From contig NZ_JBHVRO010000009.1 in assembly GCF_042885655.1 (NCBI RefSeq), forward strand, positions 104,072-168,071: DNA of 64,000 nt. Direction: 5' to 3'. This DNA is from Psychrobacillus sp042885655. GTDB lineage: Bacteria > Bacillota > Bacilli > Bacillales_A > Planococcaceae. Shown here piece by piece: positions 16,458-24,839 of the stretch. Below the pieces are notes generated by a model, which did not search any database, was not told the DNA's origin, and worked only from the letters and a program-made list of their open reading frames with translations. The position numbers and the translations under genes are program-made. Position 1 is the stretch's first letter. Every line of letters begins with the position of its first letter.

Positions 16458-17800
16458 GAGAAATCACCGCCTTTTTCAGCATGTCGATCTTCCAGTTCTT
16501 GTTCAACTGGATTATTTTTGAACATACGGCGCAACACTACGATACTTCCTATTCCCAATACAAGATATAATCCAGCAAAAAGAACTAGCATTATATCAAC
16601 ATGATTACTTGTAGTGGCTCCCTCTGCAGTCCGCATAAATCCTCTTAAAATCCATGGTTGACGACCTACTTCTGCAAGCCACCACCCGAGCTCAATAGCG
16701 AGCACCGCAAGTGGTCCTCCCATAACAACTATCCAACGAAACCATCTAGCCGAGATAAACTTCCATTTTTTCACTTTACCAAACACATAAACAATCGATA
16801 AGAACAATAAAAACATACCAATCATGACCATTCCATCAAACATATAGTGAATATAAAGTGGTGGAACCTCGTCTTCTGGGAAATCATTCAGTCCAATTAC
16901 TTCTGAAAATGGATTATCATGCGCTAGAATACTTAGCGCGTAAGGAACTTTAAAAGCATATTTTATTTCTTTCCCATCTAAAATTCCTAATAAAACAAGA
17001 GGCGCTCCTTCTTTCGTTTCAAAATGCCACTCTGCTGCTGCTAATTTTTCTGGTTGATATTCAGCTAAATACTTACCTGAAAAGTCTCCAATAAGTGCTG
17101 CTGCAATTGCAAAAACAAGTCCTAATTTCATCATTAAGAATAGAGATTTCTTATGATAAATATGGTTGGAACCTTTAATTAATCGAAATGCTGCAATAGA
17201 TGCTAGAACAAATGCACTTGTCATATAAGCAGTTACTAGGACATGTGCAACCTTGGTTGGCATTGCTGGATTCATCATAGCAACTAAAGGTTGGATATTA
17301 ATAAGTTCCCCATCTAATATGTCAAATCCTTGTGGGGCATTCATAAAAGCATTCACAATTGTAATGAATACCGCGGATGCAGATGCACCAATAGCAACTG
17401 GGATAAGTAATAATAAATGTTTCTTTTGATTTTCGAAACGATCCCAAGTATATAAATAAATGCCTAAGAAAATAGCTTCAAAGAAAAATGCAAACGTCTC
17501 CATAAACAATGGAAGTGCTATTACATTTCCCGCTAATTGCATGAAGTTTGGCCATAAAAGAGAAAGTTGCAAACCAATTGCCGTTCCAGTAACAACGCCA
17601 ACAGCTACGGTAATAACAAAGCCTCGAGCTAATCGCCTTGCAAGTAATATATAATGCTCATCATTCTTTTTTATTCCTACCCATTGGGCAATCATTATCA
17701 TAAGTGGTACACCTACGCCAATGGTTGCGTAAATAATATGAAAAGATAAGGTCAACTCAGTTAATACACGACTAAAAAACACTGCTTCTGTGCTTCCCAC
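16454..17800 (-). CDS. cydA: cytochrome bd ubiquinol oxidase subunit I
   Basis: A 448-residue, nine-helix membrane protein carrying all hemes of the bd oxidase. The GTG start at 17800 follows AGGAGG by 8 nt. LTLSFHIIYAT places the axial His ligand (about residue 21) of heme b595; TFAFFFEAIFLGIYLYTW, HVLVTAYMTSAF (His ligand of b558) and WWLAEVGRQPWILRGFMRT (conserved GRQPW) are all present. The short Q-loop, with total length well below that of E. coli CydA, is typical of Bacillales. The operon order is small ORF, cydA, cydB, cydS. No Rex-type TTGTGAAA...TTTCACAA operator was seen upstream. Confidence 0.95.
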   Translation of the reverse strand: MGSTEAVFFSRVLTELTLSFHIIYATIGVGVPLMIMIAQWVGIKKNDEHYILLARRLARGFVITVAVGVVTGTAIGLQLSLLWPNFMQLAGNVIALPLFMETFAFFFEAIFLGIYLYTWDRFENQKKHLLLLIPVAIGASASAVFITIVNAFMNAPQGFDILDGELINIQPLVAMMNPAMPTKVAHVLVTAYMTSAFVLASIAAFRLIKGSNHIYHKKSLFLMMKLGLVFAIAAALIGDFSGKYLAEYQPEKLAAAEWHFETKEGAPLVLLGILDGKEIKYAFKVPYALSILAHDNPFSEVIGLNDFPEDEVPPLYIHYMFDGMVMIGMFLLFLSIVYVFGKVKKWKFISARWFRWIVVMGGPLAVLAIELGWWLAEVGRQPWILRGFMRTAEGATTSNHVDIMLVLFAGLYLVLGIGSIVVLRRMFKNNPVEQELEDRHAEKGGDFS

Positions 17801-17813
17801 GCTTCATTCCTCC

Positions 17814-17909
17814 TTAGCTTCCAAATATTCTTCCTATAATCGATAGCATCATTATTCCTGCAACAATAAAAGCAAGCCACATTAAATACTTTTCTTGTTT
17901 TTTATACAT
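17814..17909 (-). CDS. 31-residue membrane protein leading the cyd operon
   Basis: ATG at 17907-17909 follows GAGGAGTGGAGCGC; the frame ends TAA at 17814, and its end overlaps the Shine-Dalgarno region of cydA. The product starts MYKKQEKYLMWLAF and has one transmembrane helix (about 9-27) with a basic N-terminus, then GRIFGS. Size, topology and tight coupling to cydA suggest an additional small subunit or assembly factor, comparable in style to CydX/CydS/CydH but not clearly homologous to any of them. Function is inferred from position only. Confidence 0.65.
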   Translation of the reverse strand: MYKKQEKYLMWLAFIVAGIMMLSIIGRIFGS

Positions 17910-18037
17910 GCGCTCCACTCCTCATGCCTCTATAATACCCTAAAAAAGAATCTTTAAAATATCGATCCTTGTCTGTATTCCAACAATATTATGGAGTTAA
18001 TATGACAAATATGTATGGATATTGTAATGTGCAAAGA

Positions 18038-18067
18038 AACCCAGCAATCACTGAGGAATGCTGGGTT
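18038..18067 (-). terminator. terminator after dgkB
   Basis: AACCCAGCA/TGCTGGGTT perfect 9-bp stem, minus-strand tail TTCTTTGC, 6 nt beyond the dgkB stop. Confidence 0.8.
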
Positions 18068-18072
18068 AATTT

Positions 18073-18984
18073 TTACGGTCTGTCCTCTTCTCGAATTTCA
18101 TCGATTGGTACAAAAACCTCTATGTGTCTGTATAAATTTACAAAAGTAGCTGGAATTGTTCCACCATATTCACCATCTAGATTAAGCTGTACTTTGTCTT
18201 CTGAAGTCACTCTAATATGTTTTGCTTTTTTAGAAATAACATGTGGGTCATTTAAATGTTCACCGCGTATAGCTAAGGACGCTAGTCGAATAAAATCTGC
18301 GATATTACATTTCTTCAAAATTAATAATGTAAATTTCCCATCATTAATACTCGAAGATGGTGAAAGCTTTTCAAAGCCCCCTACTGAATTGGTTAGCCCT
18401 ACTAAAAACATCATCGCTTCATCTTCGAATACTTCATCGTCGTACTCAATTTTTACTTTTGTTGCATTAATAGATGGAAGCATTTCAATCCCTTTAAGGT
18501 AATATGCAAGTTGGCCTAGCATTGTTTTTAATTTACTTGGAACCTCATATGTAAGTTCCGTAATTCTTCCACCGCCAGCAATATTAATAAAGTAACGGTC
18601 ATTTACAAGGCCAACATCTACCGGAATAGTATCCCCTTTTATAATGATTTCCACTGCTTTTTGAATATCTCTAGGGATATGCACTGCTCTAGCAAAATCA
18701 TTTGTTGTTCCCATTGGGATCAGACCAACTTTTGGTCGTTTATCAAATCCACTTATCCCTGCTACAACCTCGTTTAATGTACCGTCTCCCCCTGCAGCAA
18801 TTACAAGGTCGAAGCCATTTTGAACTGCTTTCTTTGCAGCAACTTTCGCATCACCTTCACATGTTGTCGCATGGCAAGAGGTTTCAAATCCCGCGATTTC
18901 TAGAGCCTCTAATACTTCTGGCAAATTCTTTTTAAAAAGTTCTCTACCGGAAGTAGGATTATATATGATTCGTGCTCGTTTCAT
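18073..18984 (-). CDS. dgkB: diacylglycerol kinase DgkB
   Basis: A 303-residue soluble lipid kinase of the DAGK catalytic family. RARIIYNPTSGRE opens the ATP-binding domain, and AAGGDGTLNEVVAGISG is the GGDGT nucleotide motif, followed by GLIPMGTTNDFARA. The C-terminal beta-sandwich includes GGFEKLSPSSSINDGKFTLLIL and LDGEYGG. DgkB phosphorylates diacylglycerol released during lipoteichoic acid synthesis, returning it to phospholipid synthesis. In B. subtilis (yerQ) it also lies close to gatCAB and rlmCD. AAAGGG precedes the ATG. Confidence 0.93.
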   Translation of the reverse strand: MKRARIIYNPTSGRELFKKNLPEVLEALEIAGFETSCHATTCEGDAKVAAKKAVQNGFDLVIAAGGDGTLNEVVAGISGFDKRPKVGLIPMGTTNDFARAVHIPRDIQKAVEIIIKGDTIPVDVGLVNDRYFINIAGGGRITELTYEVPSKLKTMLGQLAYYLKGIEMLPSINATKVKIEYDDEVFEDEAMMFLVGLTNSVGGFEKLSPSSSINDGKFTLLILKKCNIADFIRLASLAIRGEHLNDPHVISKKAKHIRVTSEDKVQLNLDGEYGGTIPATFVNLYRHIEVFVPIDEIREEDRP

Positions 18985-19066
18985 ACAGATTTCCCTTTCT
19001 ACTTCACAATTTCTATTACTACATAGTGACTACAATTCTTTCTAAAGGTTTCATCCCACTACTAAA

Positions 19067-19088
19067 AGAGCCGACTGATGCCGACTCT
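19067..19088 (-). terminator. terminator after the thioredoxin-like gene
   Basis: AGAGTCG/CGGCTCT stem (one G-U pair) with TTTTAGTAG tail on the minus strand. Confidence 0.7.
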
Positions 19089-19110
19089 TGTTAATTTAAT
19101 TTTACATAAT

Positions 19111-19674
19111 TTAATTTTGAAGTGCTTGTAGCCAATTGTTTCGGATATCTTCATATACAGCTAAATGAAAGTCTTTATTATCCATAAATTCTTTTGTCAT
19201 TTGTTGATAGAATGCTTTTTGAACTTCTTCAAAATTAGGGTCTTCTTTGGGAGGAAATTTTTCTCGTCCTTCTGCAACGAATTGTTGTACCTTCTCTGCT
19301 CGAGGTCCCCATTTTGCTACAACTTCTCCATCACTATTTAACAATAAATAAACAGGAATAGAACGGCCGCCATTCGTTAAATATTGATCGATTAAATCCT
19401 CATTTTCGTCGCGATATACAGCACGTACTTCGATTCCCGCTGCCTCTGCGATTTTACGTAAGATTGCATTATTCATCATTGCATCGCCGCACCAATCTTC
19501 CGTTATAACAAGTATATGTGGAGCTTTTTCTTTTAATACAGCAATAAATTCATCATCTGCTGGAACTTCGAACTGATTATAAATACTAAAAGATTCCTCT
19601 TTTTTTGTCGTCATGTCATCCATATATTGTGTTAATGATTTAGCTTCTTCAAAATATTGTTGTTCAGTTGGCAA
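19111..19674 (-). CDS. thioredoxin-fold protein with a single active-site cysteine
   Basis: A 187-residue cytoplasmic protein; the TTG start follows AAGGAGG by 9 nt. The thioredoxin-like core (about 45-145) has ILVITEDWCGDAMMNN at the active-site position, with CGDA replacing the usual CGPC, and the cis-Pro motif SIPVYLLL. The resolving cysteine is absent, so classical dithiol exchange is not possible. This is typical of the Bacillales thioredoxin-like group annotated as Thioredoxin_9. A charged C-terminal helix region follows. Role unknown; a monothiol or chaperone-like function is only inference. Monocistronic. Confidence 0.8.
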   Translation of the reverse strand: MPTEQQYFEEAKSLTQYMDDMTTKKEESFSIYNQFEVPADDEFIAVLKEKAPHILVITEDWCGDAMMNNAILRKIAEAAGIEVRAVYRDENEDLIDQYLTNGGRSIPVYLLLNSDGEVVAKWGPRAEKVQQFVAEGREKFPPKEDPNFEEVQKAFYQQMTKEFMDNKDFHLAVYEDIRNNWLQALQN

Positions 19675-19747
19675 TTTGAGAAACCTCCTTTTTTACTTAG
19701 TATACTGTGTTCTTATAGCTTATTCAAATTAGTTGCTGTTTACAACA

Positions 19748-19782
19748 ACAAGCGCATGCTCGATTTTCGAACATGCGCCTGT
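19748..19782 (-). terminator. terminator of the opp/amidase operon
   Basis: ACAGGCGCATGTTCG/CGAGCATGCGCTTGT with two wobble pairs, then TTGTTG on the minus strand, 6 nt beyond the M42 peptidase stop. Confidence 0.8.
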
Positions 19783-19787
19783 TATAT

Positions 19788-20843
19788 TTATAAGTTTTCA
19801 GTGAACTCTTCGATAAAACGAACAATTAATTCTACTACATTCTCTATATCCTCAATATGAACACATCCTACTCCCGAATGTATATATTTAGAAGGAATAG
19901 AGATTGCACCCGTTATGACTCCATTTCCGGAGACACTTATCGCCCTAGCATCTGTTGCACCTTTAAGAAGAACTTCTCGTTGATATGGTATATTATACTT
20001 TTTTGCTGTTTCAACAAGTTTACGAGATAACTTTTTTGGAACCGAAATACCTTCATCATAAAACTTTATAGCAGCTCCCTTACCTAGGTAAACAGGTAAT
20101 TCTTGCTTTTCATGTCCCGGTAAACCACCTGCAAGCGTTACATCAATAGCAAGTGCGATTGTTGGCTGAACAGTATATCCAACCGGGGCTGCTCCACGAA
20201 TTCCTGTTTCCTCTTGAACAGTTGCGGAACCATATACTGTAGGTTGAATATCAAGTTGCTCAATTCTTTTCATCACTTCAATAAGTATTGCGCAACCTGA
20301 GCGATTATCTACGGCTTTTCCCGTGAAAATTGGCCCATCATTTAAAAACTGACCTTCCCTATCAAATGTAATATAGTCACCAATTTCAACACCAAGATTC
20401 TCTGTTTCTTTTTTCGATGAAGTTCCAACATCTAAGAAAATATCTTTCATCATGATTGCTTTTTGTATATCGCTCGAAGTTAATACATGTGCAGGCTTTG
20501 TACCGGTCACACCTTTCACAATACCCTTTTGTGTTTTTATTTGAAGCACTTGGTTTATTGCCATTCTATCATCATGGTCACCAATCGGGCCAAAATAGAC
20601 GAATCCATCATTATCTATATACGTTACGATAAAACCAATTTCGTCCATATGTGCAGCTAATAAAAGGCTTATTCGTGCATTTTGACCTTTTTTAATATAT
20701 ATGAGATTACCTAAACTATCTTCTGTTTTGAGTAAAGAAGTATTTTCAAGTTCTCTCTTTATATAGTCTGCAACTTCATCTTCTTCACCTGAAACAGCAA
20801 CTAAGTCATTTAACTCTTTTAAATAACGCTTTAATGATGTCAT
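19788..20843 (-). CDS. M42-family metallo-aminopeptidase
   Basis: A 351-residue peptidase of the glutamyl-aminopeptidase/PepA-TET group. Metal ligands and catalytic residues lie in AAHMDEIGF (His-x-Asp, about 65-73), GKAVDNRSGC (bridging Asp, about 176-185), VQEETGIRGA (catalytic Glu-Glu, about 210-219), LAIDVTLAGG (Asp) and IHSGVGCVHIED (final His region). M42 enzymes trim short peptides in the cytoplasm. The start ATG overlaps the stop of the amidase gene (ATGA). As last gene of the transporter operon it probably degrades imported or amidase-processed peptides; that role is inference from context. Confidence 0.92.
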   Translation of the reverse strand: MTSLKRYLKELNDLVAVSGEEDEVADYIKRELENTSLLKTEDSLGNLIYIKKGQNARISLLLAAHMDEIGFIVTYIDNDGFVYFGPIGDHDDRMAINQVLQIKTQKGIVKGVTGTKPAHVLTSSDIQKAIMMKDIFLDVGTSSKKETENLGVEIGDYITFDREGQFLNDGPIFTGKAVDNRSGCAILIEVMKRIEQLDIQPTVYGSATVQEETGIRGAAPVGYTVQPTIALAIDVTLAGGLPGHEKQELPVYLGKGAAIKFYDEGISVPKKLSRKLVETAKKYNIPYQREVLLKGATDARAISVSGNGVITGAISIPSKYIHSGVGCVHIEDIENVVELIVRFIEEFTENL

Positions 20844-21754
20844 CCTATCTCTCCTTCAATAAGATGTAAGTTCATTTGCTGTAATATCCATTTCGGAACT
20901 ACAAATCGTACTGTCATTAATGGGTCTACAATTTGGCAAATTTCAATTTGACCTATAGCACTCATTAACATAGTAGTTTCCTCTATAGATAATGTAGATT
21001 TCTCTACTATCCTGTGAATCATTTCTTCTGTTGCAATTTTTGTAGCTTCATCTAATGTTGGTGCAGATACAATTTGTGTAAACACCTCATCATTTTCTAG
21101 CATTGGATGGTTTAGTGTTTCTCCTTTAATCACTTCCAATGTAACAGTAGCTGCCCCAGGTACCTCTACACCTGAAACGCTTACTTCCCCATCTCCCATA
21201 GCAGCATGAAAATCTCCTAAACTAAATAGTGCACCTTCGGTAAATACGGGAAAGTATAATGTTGAACCTTCAGTAATCATCTTATTATCCATATTGCCAC
21301 CATGAGCTCCTGGTGTCCCGCAATTTACACCTTCTCCAGCAGGTGCAACTCCAATTACACCTATCATCTTATTCAAAGGAATTTTAATCTCATTAAATAT
21401 GATTTTATCATCTACTATAGGAAGAATTTTTGCGGACATCTTCTCTATACGATGCCCCATCACTCCTAAATTTGGACCTACTACCATTACCCCTTGATTT
21501 CCTATTTCGATTTTTTCAATTTTTACTTTTAAAATATCTCCTGGAACCGCACCCTCCACGTAAATTGGACCAGTTGCTGGATTAATCTCATTCCAATCAA
21601 TTTCTTCGATTACTGTTTCTTTCGATTGAATTTGATTTTTAAAACAATCGTAAGTTTCAATCCGAAGCGTAGATCCAGATTCTACTTTTTTCGTGTAACT
21701 ATTCATTTTATTAAATTCGTAAATAATTCCAGACTCACAAGTTAACGTTTCCAT
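20840..21754 (-). CDS. acetamidase/formamidase-family protein, paralog 1
   Basis: A 304-306-residue FmdA/AmdA-family amidohydrolase. Two ATGs are available (21760 and 21754); GAGGAG is 7 nt from the second and too near the first. Family motifs: PATGPIYVEGAVPGD, GVAPAGEGVNCGTPGAHGGN (Cys and His-rich loop), and DFHAAMGDGEVSVSG (metal-binding HAAMGDGE). These enzymes hydrolyse short amides such as formamide or acetamide, but many members have unknown substrates. A second paralog lies at 31711, on the far side of the same cluster. Confidence 0.88.
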   Translation of the reverse strand: METLTCESGIIYEFNKMNSYTKKVESGSTLRIETYDCFKNQIQSKETVIEEIDWNEINPATGPIYVEGAVPGDILKVKIEKIEIGNQGVMVVGPNLGVMGHRIEKMSAKILPIVDDKIIFNEIKIPLNKMIGVIGVAPAGEGVNCGTPGAHGGNMDNKMITEGSTLYFPVFTEGALFSLGDFHAAMGDGEVSVSGVEVPGAATVTLEVIKGETLNHPMLENDEVFTQIVSAPTLDEATKIATEEMIHRIVEKSTLSIEETTMLMSAIGQIEICQIVDPLMTVRFVVPKWILQQMNLHLIEGEIG

Positions 21755-21756
21755 AT

Positions 21757-22842
21757 TCATTCTCCTCTTCCTGAAAGATAATAAATGCTGTTCATCAAAA
21801 GTAGAAAATTAGGGTTTTCTTCCATTGAATGATCAGTACCACATGTTCCGAACTCTGCATGTGGAGAGAATAGAACCATATGTCCTTCCCCATATTTTGC
21901 TTCAATGATTGCCGGGTAGCCTTTTAAGTGATCATCAAATCTTTCTGTGGTTAAAGGATTCGCCCATTTCATTGCGTTCTCTGCTATTTCATTGTTTTCT
22001 AAACTCCAAGAGGGGAGAGATTTTCCAGATGCAATAAAATCTTTATATCTTGCAATGACATGTATATCCGCACCTTCTAGTAATTCAAACGCAGGTCCTT
22101 CCCAATAAATCATATCAATCGTACTCGGATTCCCCATTGCGACATTTAAAGCAACTGGATGCATCACATCCTCAAATTCTACTCGTACGAATCCAGTACC
22201 TGTACGCCAATAATCAAGTCCATGTAAATCTGTTGCTGGAATCATATTTAACCAAACATCTGATGGTACTGTATTAGGTTCAGCAGTGAGTGGAAAATAA
22301 CTTCCTGCACAAGAACCTAAATACTTACCACCTCTGCTCACAAACCCACGTATTTCTTCATACCCTTTTTCTCCAAGGCCTTCATAGTATGACTCCCCTG
22401 CATCTGGCCCCCCTGGGACTATTAACAATTCATATTCGTTTAATATTCCATTTCTAATATCTAAGTCAGAAATTCTATCTACTTTTAGTCCAAATGTTTG
22501 AAAGAACAAATAAAATGGATCCGAACAAAACGAACCACAATTTAGCCCATCCAAAAAGGCAATTTTCTTCATCAAATTTAGTCGTGATAAAGAGGATGAA
22601 ATATCCTCACCCGTTAAATCCGTTTGGCATTTTTCTAGTAAAGTATCGCTTGATACAACTATACTCCCTGGAAAAAGCAAATGTCCTTCTGGAAATTTTT
22701 CAGTAGTACATCTAACCTTTTCTTCCACTCGATATACGTGCTGATCACTATATAACAACTCATTTACCTGTTTAATTACTTTGGACCTGTTTCGTTGAAT
22801 TGTTTCTAATCCTAATCTTGTCATAGGTAAAATTTTGTACAC
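21757..22842 (-). CDS. BPL-N / glutamine-amidotransferase-like domain protein
   Basis: A 361-residue protein with a GTG start after GGAGGGG. The central part (about 110-215) is a class-I glutamine-amidotransferase-like fold: LLIVPGGPDAGESYYEGLG, then GKYLGSCAGSYFPLT with the nucleophilic-elbow Cys in GSCAG. Near the C-terminus, GHMVLFSPHAEFGT supplies a His-x-Glu pair. This arrangement resembles the biotin-protein-ligase N-terminal-like family (PF09825), found without a ligase domain. The reaction is unknown. Overlaps the amidase gene by 4 nt if that starts at 21760, so it is translated together with it in an operon of peptide import and amide hydrolysis. Confidence 0.75.
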   Translation of the reverse strand: MYKILPMTRLGLETIQRNRSKVIKQVNELLYSDQHVYRVEEKVRCTTEKFPEGHLLFPGSIVVSSDTLLEKCQTDLTGEDISSSLSRLNLMKKIAFLDGLNCGSFCSDPFYLFFQTFGLKVDRISDLDIRNGILNEYELLIVPGGPDAGESYYEGLGEKGYEEIRGFVSRGGKYLGSCAGSYFPLTAEPNTVPSDVWLNMIPATDLHGLDYWRTGTGFVRVEFEDVMHPVALNVAMGNPSTIDMIYWEGPAFELLEGADIHVIARYKDFIASGKSLPSWSLENNEIAENAMKWANPLTTERFDDHLKGYPAIIEAKYGEGHMVLFSPHAEFGTCGTDHSMEENPNFLLLMNSIYYLSGRGE

Positions 22843-22854
22843 TACTACCCCTCC

Positions 22855-23823
22855 TCATTCATATAGATGACAAGCGACAAAATGACCTGAATTTATTTGC
22901 TTTAGTGAAGGGTTAATTTTTTTACAAACTTCCATACAAGACACGCAACGACTTGCAAAACGACACCCTTCTGGTAAATCAATAGGACTTGGTAAGTCTC
23001 CCTCCAAAATTAAATCTTCTCTATTTGCATTTGGATCAGGAATTGGAATTGCTGCCATTAGTGCTTTTGTATAAGGATGCAGCTTATTTTTATACAACTG
23101 CTCTACATCAGCCATCTCAACAATTTCCCCTAAATACATTACAGCAACTCTATCGCTTACATGTTCCACTACACTTAAGTCATGTGCAACAAAGAGCATC
23201 GTAAGAGACAACTCTTCTTTTAACTTTACTAATAAATTCAAAATCTGTGCTTGGACTGAAACGTCTAACGCAGAAACGGGTTCATCTGCCATGATAAATT
23301 GTGGTTCTACTAAAAGTGCACGAGCAATAACAATTCTTTGCAACTGCCCTCCACTAAATTCATGAGGATGACGATCTAAAGCATTTCGTGGAAGTCCAAC
23401 TTTTTCAAGAAGTTCTTCCATTCTTTCTTTTTCTTTTCCTTTTGCTAGTCCATGAACCTTTAGAATTTCTGAAAAAGTTTGTCTAATCGTCATTCTGGGA
23501 TTCAGCGAGGAATGAGGGTTTTGAAAAACCATTTGCATTTGTCTTCGTAATGCCTTCAATCTAGTTGCATCAACTTCTGTAATGTTTTCTCCATCAAAAG
23601 TAATACTCCCTGCAGTTGGATCTATAATTCGAGTAATACAACGCCCTAGCGTAGACTTCCCGCATCCACTCTCTCCAACTAGTCCAAATATTTCTCCTTC
23701 TTTTATTTCAAATGAAACGTTGTCGACAGCTTTTAGAATTTGCTCCTGCTTTCCAAAGAAACTGCGCTTACCTGTTGGAAAGTACTTCTCTAGATTTTCT
23801 ACTTTCAATAATGTATTTGTCAT
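22855..23823 (-). CDS. oligopeptide-type ABC transporter ATPase (OppF/DppF-like)
   Basis: 322 residues. Walker A GLVGESGCGKST, Q-loop MVFQNPHSSLNPR, signature HEFSGGQLQRIVIARAL, Walker B IMADEPVSALD and switch His FVAHDLSVV are complete. The C-terminal oligopeptide-family extension has the cysteine cluster CRFASRCVSCMEVC (about 280-293), which in related DppD/OppD proteins can bind an iron-sulfur cluster. The start overlaps the upstream ATPase stop by 4 nt. Energises peptide uptake together with the ATPase at 23820 and the permeases at 24840 and 25748. Confidence 0.92.
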   Translation of the reverse strand: MTNTLLKVENLEKYFPTGKRSFFGKQEQILKAVDNVSFEIKEGEIFGLVGESGCGKSTLGRCITRIIDPTAGSITFDGENITEVDATRLKALRRQMQMVFQNPHSSLNPRMTIRQTFSEILKVHGLAKGKEKERMEELLEKVGLPRNALDRHPHEFSGGQLQRIVIARALLVEPQFIMADEPVSALDVSVQAQILNLLVKLKEELSLTMLFVAHDLSVVEHVSDRVAVMYLGEIVEMADVEQLYKNKLHPYTKALMAAIPIPDPNANREDLILEGDLPSPIDLPEGCRFASRCVSCMEVCKKINPSLKQINSGHFVACHLYE

Positions 23824-24812
23824 ACAATAACCCTCCTTTCCTCTAGTAGCTTTTCAGCATAGTGGCAAGACACTAAATGGCCATTGACTAGTTTTCTCAA
23901 TTTAGGCGCTTCCAATAAACAGAAATCTGTCTTGTTTTTACACCGTTCTGCAAATGGGCATCCTATAATGTCTTTATGTAAGTCAGGAGGTGAACCTTCT
24001 ATAGGATTAAGCATCTTAGCTTTTTCTCCTAATTTAGGAATCGATTCCATTAACCCAAGTGTATACGGATGCATTGGTGATTTGAATATTGTTTCTACAT
24101 CCCCGCTCTCTACAATCTCACCAGCATACATAACAGACACTTTATCGCATACTTCTGCAACAACACCTAAATCATGAGTAATCATCAGTACTCCCATGGA
24201 AAACTCTTTTTGTAGTGCTTTTATCAAACGTAAAATTTGTGCTTGGATAGTAACATCTAAAGCTGTAGTCGGTTCATCTGCAATGAGCAGCTTAGGTTTA
24301 CACGCAAGAGCAATGGCTATCATAATACGTTGCAGCATTCCACCACTAAATTCGTGCGGATACTGTAAATATCTTTTTTCAGGAGAAGGAATACCTACTA
24401 GTTCAAAAAGTTTTATCGTTTCTTTTTTTGCATCATTCTTTTTCATTTTTTTATGATACCGAAACACTTCTGCTACTTGATCACCTACTGTGAATAAGGG
24501 ATTAAGTGAGGTCATAGGATCTTGGAAAATCATTGATACACTATTTCCTCTAATTTTTTGCATTTCTTTTTCTTTTTTTACTAGTAAATTAGAATCTTCT
24601 AAGAGAATTTCACCAGAAATAGTACCTCTTGTAGTATCAACTAATCGAAGAATAGATTTAGCTGTAACACTTTTTCCACTACCACTTTCCCCTACTAGTC
24701 CCATGGTTTCGCCTATTTCTATCGAAAAGTTTACGTATCTAACCGCATGCGCTATCCCACGATCAGTTTTAAATTTGGTTGAAAGGTTTTTTACTTCTAA
24801 TATTTTGTTCAT
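23820..24812 (-). CDS. oligopeptide-type ABC transporter ATPase (OppD/DppD-like)
   Basis: 330 residues, starting MNKILEVKNLSTKF after GGAGG. Walker A GLVGESGSGKSV, Q-loop MIFQDPMTSLNPL, signature HEFSGGMLQRIMIAIAL, Walker B LIADEPTTALD and switch MITHDLGVV. The C-terminal oligo_HPY extension carries CPFAERCKNKTDFC. Forms the heterodimeric motor with the product at 22855. Confidence 0.92.
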   Translation of the reverse strand: MNKILEVKNLSTKFKTDRGIAHAVRYVNFSIEIGETMGLVGESGSGKSVTAKSILRLVDTTRGTISGEILLEDSNLLVKKEKEMQKIRGNSVSMIFQDPMTSLNPLFTVGDQVAEVFRYHKKMKKNDAKKETIKLFELVGIPSPEKRYLQYPHEFSGGMLQRIMIAIALACKPKLLIADEPTTALDVTIQAQILRLIKALQKEFSMGVLMITHDLGVVAEVCDKVSVMYAGEIVESGDVETIFKSPMHPYTLGLMESIPKLGEKAKMLNPIEGSPPDLHKDIIGCPFAERCKNKTDFCLLEAPKLRKLVNGHLVSCHYAEKLLEERRVIV

Positions 24813-24839
24813 TTTACTTCCTCCAATCTATCACTGGTT

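Noticed and set aside
17936..18037. Rex operator upstream of the cyd operon
   Set aside because: No TTGTGAAA...TTTCACAA-like palindrome could be found in the upstream gap.
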